This document shows positions 7,840-16,164 of a stretch of 64,000 bases of DNA, piece by piece. Within the stretch, counting starts at the first letter, position 1, and the number at the start of each line of letters is the position of its first letter. Below the pieces are notes generated by a model. That model was not told the origin of the DNA, made no database searches, and saw only the letters and a program-made list of their open reading frames with translations. The stretch spans positions 1-64,000 of the forward strand of contig CALWLY010000018.1 of assembly GCA_944381635.1 (NCBI GenBank), written 5' to 3'. A program made the position numbers and the translations under genes. The DNA comes from an uncultured Lachnospiraceae bacterium (GTDB lineage: Bacteria; Bacillota; Clostridia; Lachnospirales; Lachnospiraceae).

Positions 7840-8886
7840 TTAGGAACGGGAGGGAAGAACACGGATTTTTTCCGTGCTGTCTTTTGCCTCACGTTGTATT
7901 ACAGTGCCGATGATATTTCCCTTTAAACCAAATCCTTCCAGAGAAGGGAGAATGCGAAGGGCGTCTTCTTCCGGGAGACTTACAAGAAGTCCGCCGGAGG
8001 TCTGCGGATCGTATAGGATTTCCTCCAGAGAAAAGTCGGAAGTCAGGAAAGCAACACGGTTCTGTCCATGGTTGCGGTTGCGCTGTCCTCCGGCCGTCAG
8101 GTAAAATTCCTCTGCACAGTCTTTGGCACCGGGCAGAATAGGAATCTGGTCTGCATAAAGATCTGCGCAGTTTTCCTCTCCAAGCATTTCCAGAAGATGA
8201 CCGATCAGACCAAAACCTGTCACGTCGGTGCAGGCATGTACCTGGCAGGAAGCAAGAGCTTCGGCCGCGTATTTGTTTAAAGTAGTCATACTTTTTACGG
8301 CAGACTGGAACTGTTCCGAAGAGACTGCCTTTAATCTGGCAGCAGTACACAAAATGCCGGTTCCCAAAGGCTTGGTGAGAAGAAGAACGTCCCCGGGCTT
8401 GCAGCCACAGTTTGAAAGAATGCGGTCCGGGTGAATCGTTCCGGTAACGGAAAGGCCGTATTTGATATCACTGTCCTGAATCGAATGGCCTCCTGCCAGC
8501 ACTCCGCCGGCCTCCGTCACTTTATCATTTCCACCCTGCAGTATGGCTCCTAAAATGTTCAGATCCATATGTTCGGGGAAACATACGATGTTCAGAGCAG
8601 TTTTCACTTCGCCGCCCATCGCATAAATATCGCTTAAGGCATTAGCGGCAGCTATCTGACCGAAAGTATAGGGATCTTCGACCATAGGAGGGAAAAAATC
8701 CAGTGTCTGCACGATGGCAAGGTCGTCGCGCAGACGGTATACAGCGGCATCTTCATTGTGATCAAAGCCTGACAACAGATTGGGATCATAAGCCTTTGGA
8801 AGTTTTTCCAGTACTTTTTTTAAGACGCCGGGCCCCAGTTTGGCTGTGCAGCCTCCGCCACGGCAGAATGTGATGGTATCCGTCAT
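7840..8886 (-). CDS. selD: Selenide, water dikinase
   Basis: Makes selenophosphate from selenide and ATP. 348 residues. The N-terminal catalytic motif reads [11 protein letters not shown], with Cys13 (TGC codon, not selenocysteine) and Lys16 in the places of E. coli Cys17 and Lys20. Later come the ATP-site stretches [25 protein letters not shown] and [16 protein letters not shown], and the C-terminal [14 protein letters not shown] 8886 has AAAGGAG 9 nt upstream; an in-frame ATG at 8970 would overlap the DUF3343 gene. No selA, selB or tRNA-Sec is seen nearby, which fits a selD serving labile selenium of a molybdenum hydroxylase. Confidence 0.95.
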   Translation of the reverse strand: MTDTITFCRGGGCTAKLGPGVLKKVLEKLPKAYDPNLLSGFDHNEDAAVYRLRDDLAIVQTLDFFPPMVEDPYTFGQIAAANALSDIYAMGGEVKTALNIVCFPEHMDLNILGAILQGGNDKVTEAGGVLAGGHSIQDSDIKYGLSVTGTIHPDRILSNCGCKPGDVLLLTKPLGTGILCTAARLKAVSSEQFQSAVKSMTTLNKYAAEALASCQVHACTDVTGFGLIGHLLEMLGEENCADLYADQIPILPGAKDCAEEFYLTAGGQRNRNHGQNRVAFLTSDFSLEEILYDPQTSGGLLVSLPEEDALRILPSLEGFGLKGNIIGTVIQREAKDSTEKIRVLPSRS

Positions 8887-8906
8887 AATAGAACTCCTTT
8901 CCTGAT

Positions 8907-9143
8907 TCAAAGAGTGATAGTATAAGTTTTTTCGTAAGAAAAATGGTGCAGGCTGCAAAGCGTGCTCCATTGCTGCTGCAGCGTGTGGGGAGCGGCGAAA
9001 GCAAGTCCGCAGCCGGCGGCTACGGTGCCAGGGAGAGGGATAAGGCGTCCCGGTATGCCTTCCTGCCTGCTCAAAGCATCAAAAGCCATGGCCTGCGTTG
9101 TGGATGAGAAGGTAATCAGAAAATAAAGTTCACGTTCCGCCAT
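8907..9143 (-). CDS. DUF3343 small protein (putative Se/S carrier)
   Basis: 78 residues, beginning [22 protein letters not shown]3343 proteins travel with orphan selD and YedF-like genes and are annotated as putative selenium or sulfur carriers; the role is not proven. The only internal cysteines are in AAGCGLAF (the likely carrier position) and TLCSLHH. The ATG starts 1 nt after the stop of the MoeA-like gene, with AAAGGG upstream, and selD follows 20 nt after the stop. Confidence 0.8.
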   Translation of the reverse strand: MAERELYFLITFSSTTQAMAFDALSRQEGIPGRLIPLPGTVAAGCGLAFAAPHTLQQQWSTLCSLHHFSYEKTYTITL

Positions 9144-9144
9144 A

Positions 9145-10173
9145 TTACCATCCCTTTCCGAATCCGCAGTTGGGATAGGTGCATACCGGACAGTTTAAAC
9201 AAAGACCTCCTTCACCCAGACGTGCCAGTTCCTCCGGCTGTATTTTGTCATCGGCCATAAGGCGGGGCAGAATGAGGTCAAAAACGGTACGTTTTGCGTA
9301 CATGACACAGCCGGGGAGACCGCATACAGGTATCGTTTCATTCAGATAAGAGAGCAAAAACATGGCTCCCGGGAGGACCGGGGCTCCGTAGGATACGATC
9401 TGAGCGCCTGTGTTTTTGATGGCAAGGGGTGTTTTATCATCCGGGTCTACACTCATGCCTCCGGTACAAAAAACTAAATCGGCCTCTTTTTCACGGACGG
9501 CTTGTAAGATGGCTTCGGTGATTTCGGAGGGCTGATCGGAAAGGATACGGTATTCCACAATCTCAGCGTTATATTCTTTCAGTTTTTCCATAACTACCGG
9601 GCCGAAGGTATCGGAAATCAGTCCTTTGGAAACTTCACTTCCCGTCACAAGCACAGCCGCCTTTTTTGGCTGAAAAGGCAGGAGGGAAAAAATAGGTTCC
9701 GTCCCTGCCAGCTGTTTTGCCTGTTCCATTTTTTCTTTTTCGATAACCAGGGGGATGATGCGGGTTCCTGCCAGCTTATCCCCTTTTTTTACAGGAGCGT
9801 TGCCGTGACGGGAGGCAATCATCATCTGTCCGAAGCTGTTGATTTCAAAAAGTCTTTTTTTATCGACTTTAAAAAGTCCGTCACAGGAGGCGGTAATTTC
9901 TATTTTTCCTTCTTTGACTTTGCTTCTGTCCATATTTTCGTTCAGACAGATGGAGCAGAGAACTTCTGCAGCGTCGTTTTCGTGCATAATGGAATCATCC
10001 GGTTCCCACACATAAAGGTGTTCCTTTCCCATGGATAAAAGAAGGGGAATGTCTTCCTCCGTGACGATATGGCCTTTTCGAAAAGCAGGCCCCTTGGATT
10101 CCCCTTTGACAATGCGGGTGAGATCGTGACAGAGAATACAGCCCTGTGCGTGTATGGTTTCAATCAGTTTCAT
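9145..10173 (-). CDS. MoeA-like molybdopterin-binding protein with C-terminal Cys cluster
   Basis: 342 residues. The central part carries the MoCF-type molybdopterin fold: VLVTGSEVSKG near residue 172 and VFCTGGMSVDPDDKTP, followed by GAPVLPGAMFLL and CGLPGCVMYAK. It probably binds molybdopterin or inserts molybdenum. It is shorter than E. coli MoeA (about 410) and its N-terminal half differs. The last 25 residues hold four cysteines as C-x2-C-x2-C-x4-C (CLNCPVCTYPNC), which looks like a metal or Fe-S site absent from standard MoeA. ATG 10173 has AAAGGAG 8 nt upstream; the gene is 40 nt after the triple-fusion gene. Confidence 0.82.
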   Translation of the reverse strand: MKLIETIHAQGCILCHDLTRIVKGESKGPAFRKGHIVTEEDIPLLLSMGKEHLYVWEPDDSIMHENDAAEVLCSICLNENMDRSKVKEGKIEITASCDGLFKVDKKRLFEINSFGQMMIASRHGNAPVKKGDKLAGTRIIPLVIEKEKMEQAKQLAGTEPIFSLLPFQPKKAAVLVTGSEVSKGLISDTFGPVVMEKLKEYNAEIVEYRILSDQPSEITEAILQAVREKEADLVFCTGGMSVDPDDKTPLAIKNTGAQIVSYGAPVLPGAMFLLSYLNETIPVCGLPGCVMYAKRTVFDLILPRLMADDKIQPEELARLGEGGLCLNCPVCTYPNCGFGKGW

Positions 10174-10213
10174 GAGTTAAACTCCTTTCGGAATTGCTTT
10201 GACAGTTACGGTT

Positions 10214-11701
10214 TTATCGATGTCCCAAAGAGGGGATTTCGGTGGAAGCGCACTCTCCATCCAGATTAAGAAGAATGCGGATTCCGTGTTCCAGCTGCGG
10301 AAGAATATAGGAAAGAGATTCTTTCACAGCTTTGGGGCTTCCGGGAAGATTTACGATGAGAGTCCGGTTTCGTATCACGCAGACACCGCGGCTTAACATG
10401 GCGCGGCCGGTGATCTGCATGGAATAAGCACGCATGGCCTCGGCGATGCCCGGTACGTTTCGATGGGCCACTTCCAAAGTAGCCTCCGGGGTCTGATCTC
10501 TTAGGGAAAATCCGGTTCCTCCTGTTGTGACGACCAGATTTACCTGCCTGCTGTCGCTTAACCGGATCAGGTGGTGTTTTAAAAGAGAAGGCTCATCAGG
10601 CAGCAGAAGATTTTCCTGCACATCATAGCCGGCTTCATCAAGAAGCGCCTGGGCAGCAGGACCGCTGAGGTCTTCGCGCTCCCCTGCGGCTCCTTTATCG
10701 CTTAAGGTGATAACGGCGGCAGTGAGAGGACGGTCAGGAGAAGGAGGAAGAACGGTCATCACATCTCCTGCGGAGATGGTTCCTCCTTTTTTTACAACAG
10801 CAAAGATTCCTTCCCTTGGCATAATACAGTCCCCTACCCGGTGATAGATCTGGCAGTGACTGTGGCATTCTTTTCCAATCTGTGACACTTCCAGAAGACA
10901 GCCGCTGCAGGAAAGTCTGGATCCTACAGGGAGACGGCGCAGATCAATGCCTTCCACAATAATGTTTTCCCCGAAGGCTCCCTCATGAGCATCGCCGCCC
11001 TTTTCATTAAATTCGCGGATTTTGTCAGCGGAAAGAAGGCTGACCTGCCGATGCCATTTTCCGGCATGAGCATCCCCCTTAATGCCAAAATCTTCGAGCA
11101 GTTCCACCGAGTCCACCGGTTTCTTTTCGGTTCCCTTTTTTTCGCTGATGCAGACAGCCCGGACAATTCCGAATTCGGAAAAGGGCTGGCTTTTCTTAAC
11201 AGGAAGGGCATTTGTCGGTGAGGCGGTTTCCACAAAGCGGAAGTCTCCGCTTTTTCCTCCGGTTTTTTCAAGCAGATGAATGTCGCTTATTACCATGGAC
11301 TTGTCCACAGCCTTGCACATATCGTAGATTGTCAAAAGAGCGGTACTGACTCCGGTGAGCGCCTCCATCTCCACTCCGGTTTTGCTGGATGTTTTGGCAG
11401 TACACACAGCCTGTATCGTGCAGGAAGATTCCTCCAGCTTAAAATCCACAATGCATTTGTCAAGCCCTATGGGATGACAGAGCGGAATCAGGCTGCTTGT
11501 TTTTTTGGCGCCGGTGATTCCGGCTATGCGAGCTGTCTGAAGCACATCTCCTTTGGCAATACTACCGGATTTTATGCGTTCAAAAATTTCGCGGCAGACC
11601 TGTATGCTGCCTACCGCCACAGCGGTGCGGTTTGTAATCGCTTTTTCGGTCACATCCACCATGACGGCGTTTCCGTTTTTGTCAAAATGAGTCAGTTCCA
11701 T
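10214..11701 (-). CDS. MoaC - MOSC - MogA/MoaB triple fusion
   Basis: 495 residues in three parts. Residues 1 to about 160 are MoaC (cyclic pyranopterin monophosphate synthase), with VMVDVTEKAIT, IPLCHPIGLDK and TGVEMEALTGVS. Residues about 172-312 are a MOSC domain, with GIKGDAHAGKWHRQVSLL, the likely sulfur-carrier cysteine in IGKECHSHCQIY, and MPREGIFAVV. Residues about 316-480 are MogA/MoaB (molybdopterin adenylyltransferase), with AAVITLSDKGAAGEREDLSG, VTTGGTGFSLRDQTPEAT and NLPGSPKAV. Two biosynthetic steps and a putative sulfur carrier are thus on one chain. ATG 11701 follows AAAGGA. Confidence 0.9.
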   Translation of the reverse strand: MELTHFDKNGNAVMVDVTEKAITNRTAVAVGSIQVCREIFERIKSGSIAKGDVLQTARIAGITGAKKTSSLIPLCHPIGLDKCIVDFKLEESSCTIQAVCTAKTSSKTGVEMEALTGVSTALLTIYDMCKAVDKSMVISDIHLLEKTGGKSGDFRFVETASPTNALPVKKSQPFSEFGIVRAVCISEKKGTEKKPVDSVELLEDFGIKGDAHAGKWHRQVSLLSADKIREFNEKGGDAHEGAFGENIIVEGIDLRRLPVGSRLSCSGCLLEVSQIGKECHSHCQIYHRVGDCIMPREGIFAVVKKGGTISAGDVMTVLPPSPDRPLTAAVITLSDKGAAGEREDLSGPAAQALLDEAGYDVQENLLLPDEPSLLKHHLIRLSDSRQVNLVVTTGGTGFSLRDQTPEATLEVAHRNVPGIAEAMRAYSMQITGRAMLSRGVCVIRNRTLIVNLPGSPKAVKESLSYILPQLEHGIRILLNLDGECASTEIPSLGHR

Positions 11702-11812
11702 GTAAATTCCTTTCTTGTGTCAGCCAGGGCATAAAATCACAATCCAATTTCTTCCCTGTATACAATGCTATTCTGATTTATGAAAAGAGAGAAAGTTCTG
11801 CACTTTTGCAAA

Positions 11813-12808
11813 TCATCCTCCGATTTGGTTCATGAAATGTTTTTCCCGGGCATCCCCTTTCACGGGTTTTTCAAAATGATGGCAGGAAGGTTTTTCATAG
11901 GCAGCCTGCCATATTCTGGCCCGAAGGCTTTCGTCGTCACAGCCCTTTCTCAACAGCTCCTTTAAAGGGTACGAGTCGGAATAATACAGACAGGGCTTTA
12001 AATTTCCGTCTGCGGTCAGACGGATGCGGTTGCAGGAAGAACAGAATTTTTTGTGCATGGCATCAATTTCGCCAAGACATCCTGCAAAGCCGGGAATATG
12101 AAAATAGGACGCAGGTCCGTTTCCTTTTCTGGAAGAATCCGGAATCAGGGAAAGGCCCTTTTTCTCACAGAAAGCTGCCACCTGGGCAAACGTGGAAAAA
12201 CGCCCGTCTTCCTTTAAAGGGGCGTCCATATTTTTTCCAATATCCATTCGGGTAATAAAGCGGAGCGCTAAAGGAAGCTCTTTAATCAGACAAAGAAATT
12301 TTTCGATATCTTCTTCTTTCGTTTCGGGCAAAAGAACCGTATTGATTTTAAGGGGAAGTCCCAGCGCACATCCTGTTTTTATGGCTTGCATGACAGCGGG
12401 AAAACTGTCAGAACCTGTAATCTGGCAAAAACGCTGCCGGTTCAGAGTATCCAAGCTGATGTTGGTGCCGTCAATCGATATTTCTTTCAGGAAGTGCAGG
12501 GTTTCCTCTGTCAGAAGCGTGCCGTTTGTGGTAATGGTCACCTGAGGGTTAAAGTCCTGGTTTTTTAATTCTGAGAGAAAAGGAAGAAGGCCGGGACGAA
12601 CGAAGGGCTCTCCTCCTGTAATTTTAAAATGACGGATGCCAATACAGGAGCTGACGCGGCATATGCGAAGCAGTTCTTCGAAAGTTAAAAGAGAATCGGA
12701 AGGAAGAAAGGAAGGATCCGAAGGCATGCAGTAACGGCAGCGCAGGTTGCAGCTGTCGGTAACGGAAATGCGCATATAGTTGATAGTACGGTTCAGGCAA
12801 TCTTGCAT
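11813..12808 (-). CDS. moaA: GTP 3',8-cyclase MoaA
   Basis: Radical-SAM enzyme for the first step of molybdopterin synthesis. 331 residues. The N-terminal [4Fe-4S] site is CNLRCRYC, the second cluster site is CSSCNRIRLTADGNLKPC, and the chain ends in the Gly-Gly needed for activity (MNQIGG). An ATG at 12952 would give a 48-residue extension unlike the family, so ATG 12808 is chosen, although AAAGGAG lies 13 nt upstream, further than usual. First gene of the accessory operon; a terminator-like hairpin lies between its putative promoter and its start. Confidence 0.94.
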   Translation of the reverse strand: MQDCLNRTINYMRISVTDSCNLRCRYCMPSDPSFLPSDSLLTFEELLRICRVSSCIGIRHFKITGGEPFVRPGLLPFLSELKNQDFNPQVTITTNGTLLTEETLHFLKEISIDGTNISLDTLNRQRFCQITGSDSFPAVMQAIKTGCALGLPLKINTVLLPETKEEDIEKFLCLIKELPLALRFITRMDIGKNMDAPLKEDGRFSTFAQVAAFCEKKGLSLIPDSSRKGNGPASYFHIPGFAGCLGEIDAMHKKFCSSCNRIRLTADGNLKPCLYYSDSYPLKELLRKGCDDESLRARIWQAAYEKPSCHHFEKPVKGDAREKHFMNQIGG

Positions 12809-12852
12809 ACTCTGTTCTTTTCTCCTTTCATTTCCGGAATATGGGGTGCAGA

Positions 12853-12893
12853 AAAAATCAGGAACGCTGCTGCGTAGCCTGATTTCTTTTTTA
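12853..12893 (-). promoter_or_regulatory. Terminator-like hairpin in the moaA leader (possible attenuator)
   Basis: On the minus strand AAATCAGG pairs with CCTGATTT around CTACGC/GCGT, followed by TTTTTT, all before the moaA start and just after the putative -10. If the promoter at 12897-12925 is real, the transcript meets this hairpin at once, as expected for an attenuator. I do not see the Moco riboswitch architecture. Confidence 0.5.
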
Positions 12894-12896
12894 TTT

Positions 12897-12925
12897 AGTA
12901 TATCATGAATTTTTAAAAGAAACCA
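12897..12925 (-). promoter_or_regulatory. Putative promoter of the Se/Mo accessory operon
   Basis: Minus strand: TGGTTT (12925-12920), 17-nt spacer, TATACT (12902-12897). The -35 is weak and the -10 good. Divergent from the promoter of the decarboxylase gene. Confidence 0.5.
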
Positions 12926-12946
12926 GAAGGGATTGCCAGTAGTTTC

Positions 12947-12976
12947 TTGCAATTATAGGTAATTTGGTGTTATAAT
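12947..12976 (+). promoter_or_regulatory. Putative promoter of the decarboxylase-pyk unit
   Basis: TTGCAA (12947-12952), 18-nt spacer, TATAAT (12971-12976) with an extended -10 TG at 12968-12969. It leaves a leader of about 140 nt before the start at 13121. Confidence 0.6.
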
Positions 12977-13120
12977 AATACCGATTCTTTAGGCCTTGCT
13001 TTTTGCAAAATAAAGAGACGAAAAGAAGTGTGTTTGGCTCCTGCAGCAATCCCGCGCAATTTTCCCTTTGGGTGTTGTCTTTGCCGGGCACAGGGCAAAC
13101 AGGAGAGGAAAAGAGTTTTC

Positions 13121-14599
13121 ATGAATTACGGCACACAGGATTCTTTATTGGAAAAGCTGCAGGCGTACGCAGATATGGATTATTATCCTTTCCATATGCC
13201 TGGACACAAGCGCAGGATGCCCTGCGGACCGGAGGAGTACCGGGGAGTTTCCAGGATGGATATTACAGAGATTGACGGCTTTGATAATCTGCACGACGCG
13301 GAAGGCATTTTAAAAAAGTCCATGGAACAGGCGGCAGAAGTATTTGGCGCCAGGCATGCGTTGTTTTCAGTGAACGGAAGCAGCGCCGGTATCCTGACTG
13401 CTGTTTCCGCGGCGATTCCCTTTGGCGGAACAATTCTCACGGCCAGGAACTGTCACAAGGCAGTTTACCATGCGATTTATCTGCGGCGGTTAAAACCGGT
13501 ATTTCTGTATCCGGATACCGTAGATCACTTTGGAATTGCGGATGCCATTAGGCCGGAGCAGGTCAAAGAAGCGCTTATCCGGCATCCGGACATAAAAGCG
13601 GTGCTCCTTACTTCGCCCACTTATGACGGGATCGTATCGGATGTAGAGGCTATTGCACAGATTGCTCACGAAAAGGGAATTCCCTGTATTGTGGATGCAG
13701 CCCATGGCGCACATTTCGGATTTCATCCAGGATTTCCTGAAAGTGTAAACAGACAGGGAGCGGATCTGGTAATTGCAAGCCTTCACAAGACGCTGCCGGC
13801 ACTGACACAGACAGCGATGGTGTTTGCAAACAGCGACCGGGTTTCGTGGGAGGAAGTGGAAAGATTCAGCCGGATTTATCAGACAAGCAGTCCGTCTTAT
13901 CTTCTGATGGGAAGTATAGATGCCTGCACAGCGTATCTGAAAGAACAGGGAGAAAACCTGTGGGACGAAATGTTCCTGGCGCTGGATGATTTTTTCCAAA
14001 AAACAAAAAAGCTGTATTTTTTTGAAATTATCACAAAAGACAAACTGATACAGGCAGGCAGCTGTATGAAAGATTTCGATGTGGGAAAACTGCTGATATC
14101 CACCAAAAAGGCGGGAATCAGCGGACACGCTCTTTATCGCCGGCTGCTTGAGAATGCACATCTGCAGATGGAAATGGCTGCGGATACTTATGTGACAGCG
14201 ATTTTAAGTTGCTGTGACAAAAAAGAAGGACTTGACAGACTGGCATCAGCACTGATACAAATAGAATCGAAGCTTGATGCAGAAGGCTCTTTTTTTGAAG
14301 AAGAAGAGAGGATAAAACAGATGCCGGCGGAAGTATATCCGCAGCCGGAGGAAGCAATTCCCATGGCAGAGGCTCTGGATGGAGCGAAAGAAAAAGTCCC
14401 GTTCTCAGATGCCGAAGGAAGAATATCAGGGACCTGGATAAATCTTTATCCGCCGGGCATACCCCTTATCCTGCCCGGGGAGCGGATTTCAAAGCAGGTT
14501 TTAACTCTGATAGATAGTTACAGAAGGCAGGGGCTTTCTGTACAAGGGATAGGGGATGGAGATTTTTCCATAATAGTTTTAGAAGGAGAAAAAAGATGA
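13121..14599 (+). CDS. Orn/Lys/Arg decarboxylase family protein
   Basis: PLP enzyme of 492 residues, the short form of the basic amino acid decarboxylases common in Firmicutes (SpeA/Cad/YaaO type), which lack the wing domain; the product would be a polyamine. YYPFHMPGHKR near the N-terminus, the PLP-contact HALFSVNGSS, VDAAHGAHFGF, and the PLP lysine in IASLHKTLPALTQ fit the family. The C-terminal domain runs to residue 492. Start: ATG 13121, with AGGAGAGG about 13 nt upstream; an ATG at 13028 would add 31 unrelated residues. The stop overlaps the pyk start (ATGA), so the two are translationally coupled. The substrate cannot be told from sequence alone. Confidence 0.88.
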   Translation: MNYGTQDSLLEKLQAYADMDYYPFHMPGHKRRMPCGPEEYRGVSRMDITEIDGFDNLHDAEGILKKSMEQAAEVFGARHALFSVNGSSAGILTAVSAAIPFGGTILTARNCHKAVYHAIYLRRLKPVFLYPDTVDHFGIADAIRPEQVKEALIRHPDIKAVLLTSPTYDGIVSDVEAIAQIAHEKGIPCIVDAAHGAHFGFHPGFPESVNRQGADLVIASLHKTLPALTQTAMVFANSDRVSWEEVERFSRIYQTSSPSYLLMGSIDACTAYLKEQGENLWDEMFLALDDFFQKTKKLYFFEIITKDKLIQAGSCMKDFDVGKLLISTKKAGISGHALYRRLLENAHLQMEMAADTYVTAILSCCDKKEGLDRLASALIQIESKLDAEGSFFEEEERIKQMPAEVYPQPEEAIPMAEALDGAKEKVPFSDAEGRISGTWINLYPPGIPLILPGERISKQVLTLIDSYRRQGLSVQGIGDGDFSIIVLEGEKR

Positions 14600-16008
14600 G
14601 AAGAACAAAAATTATTTGTACCATTGGTCCGGCTTCCCAGAGTGAAGAAAAATTAAGAGAACTCATGTTAGCTGGTATGAACGTTGCGAGATTTAACTTC
14701 TCCCACGGTGACCATGCAGAACAGAACGGCAAACTGGATGCTGTAAGAAAAGTAAGTAAGGAACTGGGACTTCCTGTTGCAGCACTGCTGGATACAAAAG
14801 GACCGGAAATCCGTCTGCGTGACTTCGCAAACAAAAAAGAAGAGCTGGTTGCAGGTCAGAAATTTACTCTGACAACAGAAGAAATCATGGGTACAAACGA
14901 AAAAGTTACCGTATCCTACAAAGGTCTGGTTAACGACGTAAAAGCAGGCGGAACAATCCTGTTAGACGACGGCTTAATCGAACTGAGAGTAGACGAAGTG
15001 ACAGCAACAGACATTATCTGTACTGTTATGAACGGCGGACCGATCTCCAACCACAAAGGTGTTAACGTACCTGGAACATCCCTGACAATGCCTTACTTAA
15101 GCGAGCAGGACAGAGCAGATATCTTAAACGGTATTGAAAAAGGATATGATATCATTGCTGCTTCTTTCGTAAGAAACAAAGAAGACGTTCTGGAAATCCG
15201 CAAATTATTAAATGAGCACAACTGCAAGATGCAGATCATCTCTAAAATCGAAAACATGGAAGGTATCAACAACCTGGATGATATCCTGGAAGTATCCGAT
15301 GGTATCATGGTAGCACGTGGTGACATGGGTGTTGAAATTCCGCTGGAAGACGTTCCGGTTATCCAGAAGATGCTGATCCAGAGAGCAAATGCAAAAGGAA
15401 AACTGGTTGTAACAGCTACACAGATGTTAGAATCTATGATGAAAAATCCCAGACCTACACGTGCAGAGACCACAGATATCGCTAACGCTATCTACGATGG
15501 TACAAGCGCTATCATGCTTTCCGGTGAAAGTGCAAACGGTATGTATCCGGTAGAAGCTGTTAAGACAATGGCTAAGATTGCTGAGAGAACAGAAAGAGAC
15601 ATCAACTACAAGAAACGTTTAAGAAAACGTGAAGATATCTACGCTAACGATGTTCCGACAGCTATTTCTCATGCTACCTGTACAATCGCAGCAGACCTGG
15701 ATGCAGCAGCTATCGTTACTGTAACTATGTCCGGCTTCACAAGCAGCCAGATTTCCCGTTACAAACCGAACTGCCCGATCGTTGGATGTACAGTAAGCGA
15801 CATGGTATGGCGCCAGATGAACTTACAGTGGGGCGTAACACCTCTGCTGTTAGAGAAAGCAAACGATGCAGAAGCACTGTTTGACGCAGCTGTAAAAGCA
15901 GCAAAAGAAACTGGAATTGTTAAAACTGGTGACAAAGTTGTTATCACAGCAGGTGTACCTCTTGGTGTATCCGGAACAACAAACCAGATTCGTGTTGTAG
16001 AAGCTTAA
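14596..16008 (+). CDS. pyk: Pyruvate kinase
   Basis: Last step of glycolysis, phosphoenolpyruvate plus ADP to pyruvate plus ATP. 470 residues, without the extra C-terminal PEP-utilising domain of many Bacillus enzymes. It begins RRTKIICTIGPAS, has DTKGPEIRLRDF, the active-site lysine in IISKIENMEG, MVARGDMGVEI and TATQMLESM, and the C-terminal domain. Codon choice is strongly biased to a few codons, as expected of a highly expressed gene and unlike its neighbours. GAAGGAG lies 8 nt before the ATG. Confidence 0.97.
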   Translation: MRRTKIICTIGPASQSEEKLRELMLAGMNVARFNFSHGDHAEQNGKLDAVRKVSKELGLPVAALLDTKGPEIRLRDFANKKEELVAGQKFTLTTEEIMGTNEKVTVSYKGLVNDVKAGGTILLDDGLIELRVDEVTATDIICTVMNGGPISNHKGVNVPGTSLTMPYLSEQDRADILNGIEKGYDIIAASFVRNKEDVLEIRKLLNEHNCKMQIISKIENMEGINNLDDILEVSDGIMVARGDMGVEIPLEDVPVIQKMLIQRANAKGKLVVTATQMLESMMKNPRPTRAETTDIANAIYDGTSAIMLSGESANGMYPVEAVKTMAKIAERTERDINYKKRLRKREDIYANDVPTAISHATCTIAADLDAAAIVTVTMSGFTSSQISRYKPNCPIVGCTVSDMVWRQMNLQWGVTPLLLEKANDAEALFDAAVKAAKETGIVKTGDKVVITAGVPLGVSGTTNQIRVVEA

Positions 16009-16038
16009 ATTTAAAGCAGAAAAGAATAAGTTTTGAAA

Positions 16039-16073
16039 TTACCGGGCGGCAGTGCGACAGCACCCCGCCCGGT
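16039..16073 (+). terminator. Stable hairpin after pyk
   Basis: TACCGGGCGG pairs with CCGCCCGGTA, and CAGTGCGACAGCAC forms the upper part. There is no U-tract, so it may protect the pyk message 3' end rather than end transcription. Confidence 0.5.
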
Positions 16074-16164
16074 AGTAGTATACGGGGAAATTTATGCCTG
16101 GGGCTGACGGAGAGGTATGTTAAAAAAGCCTGAGGCAGAGATTTGGGGAAGGACAGCATTATTT

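Noticed and set aside
12853-12893. Moco riboswitch before moaA
   Set aside because: Only one simple hairpin with a U-tract is seen, not the multi-stem architecture of that riboswitch.
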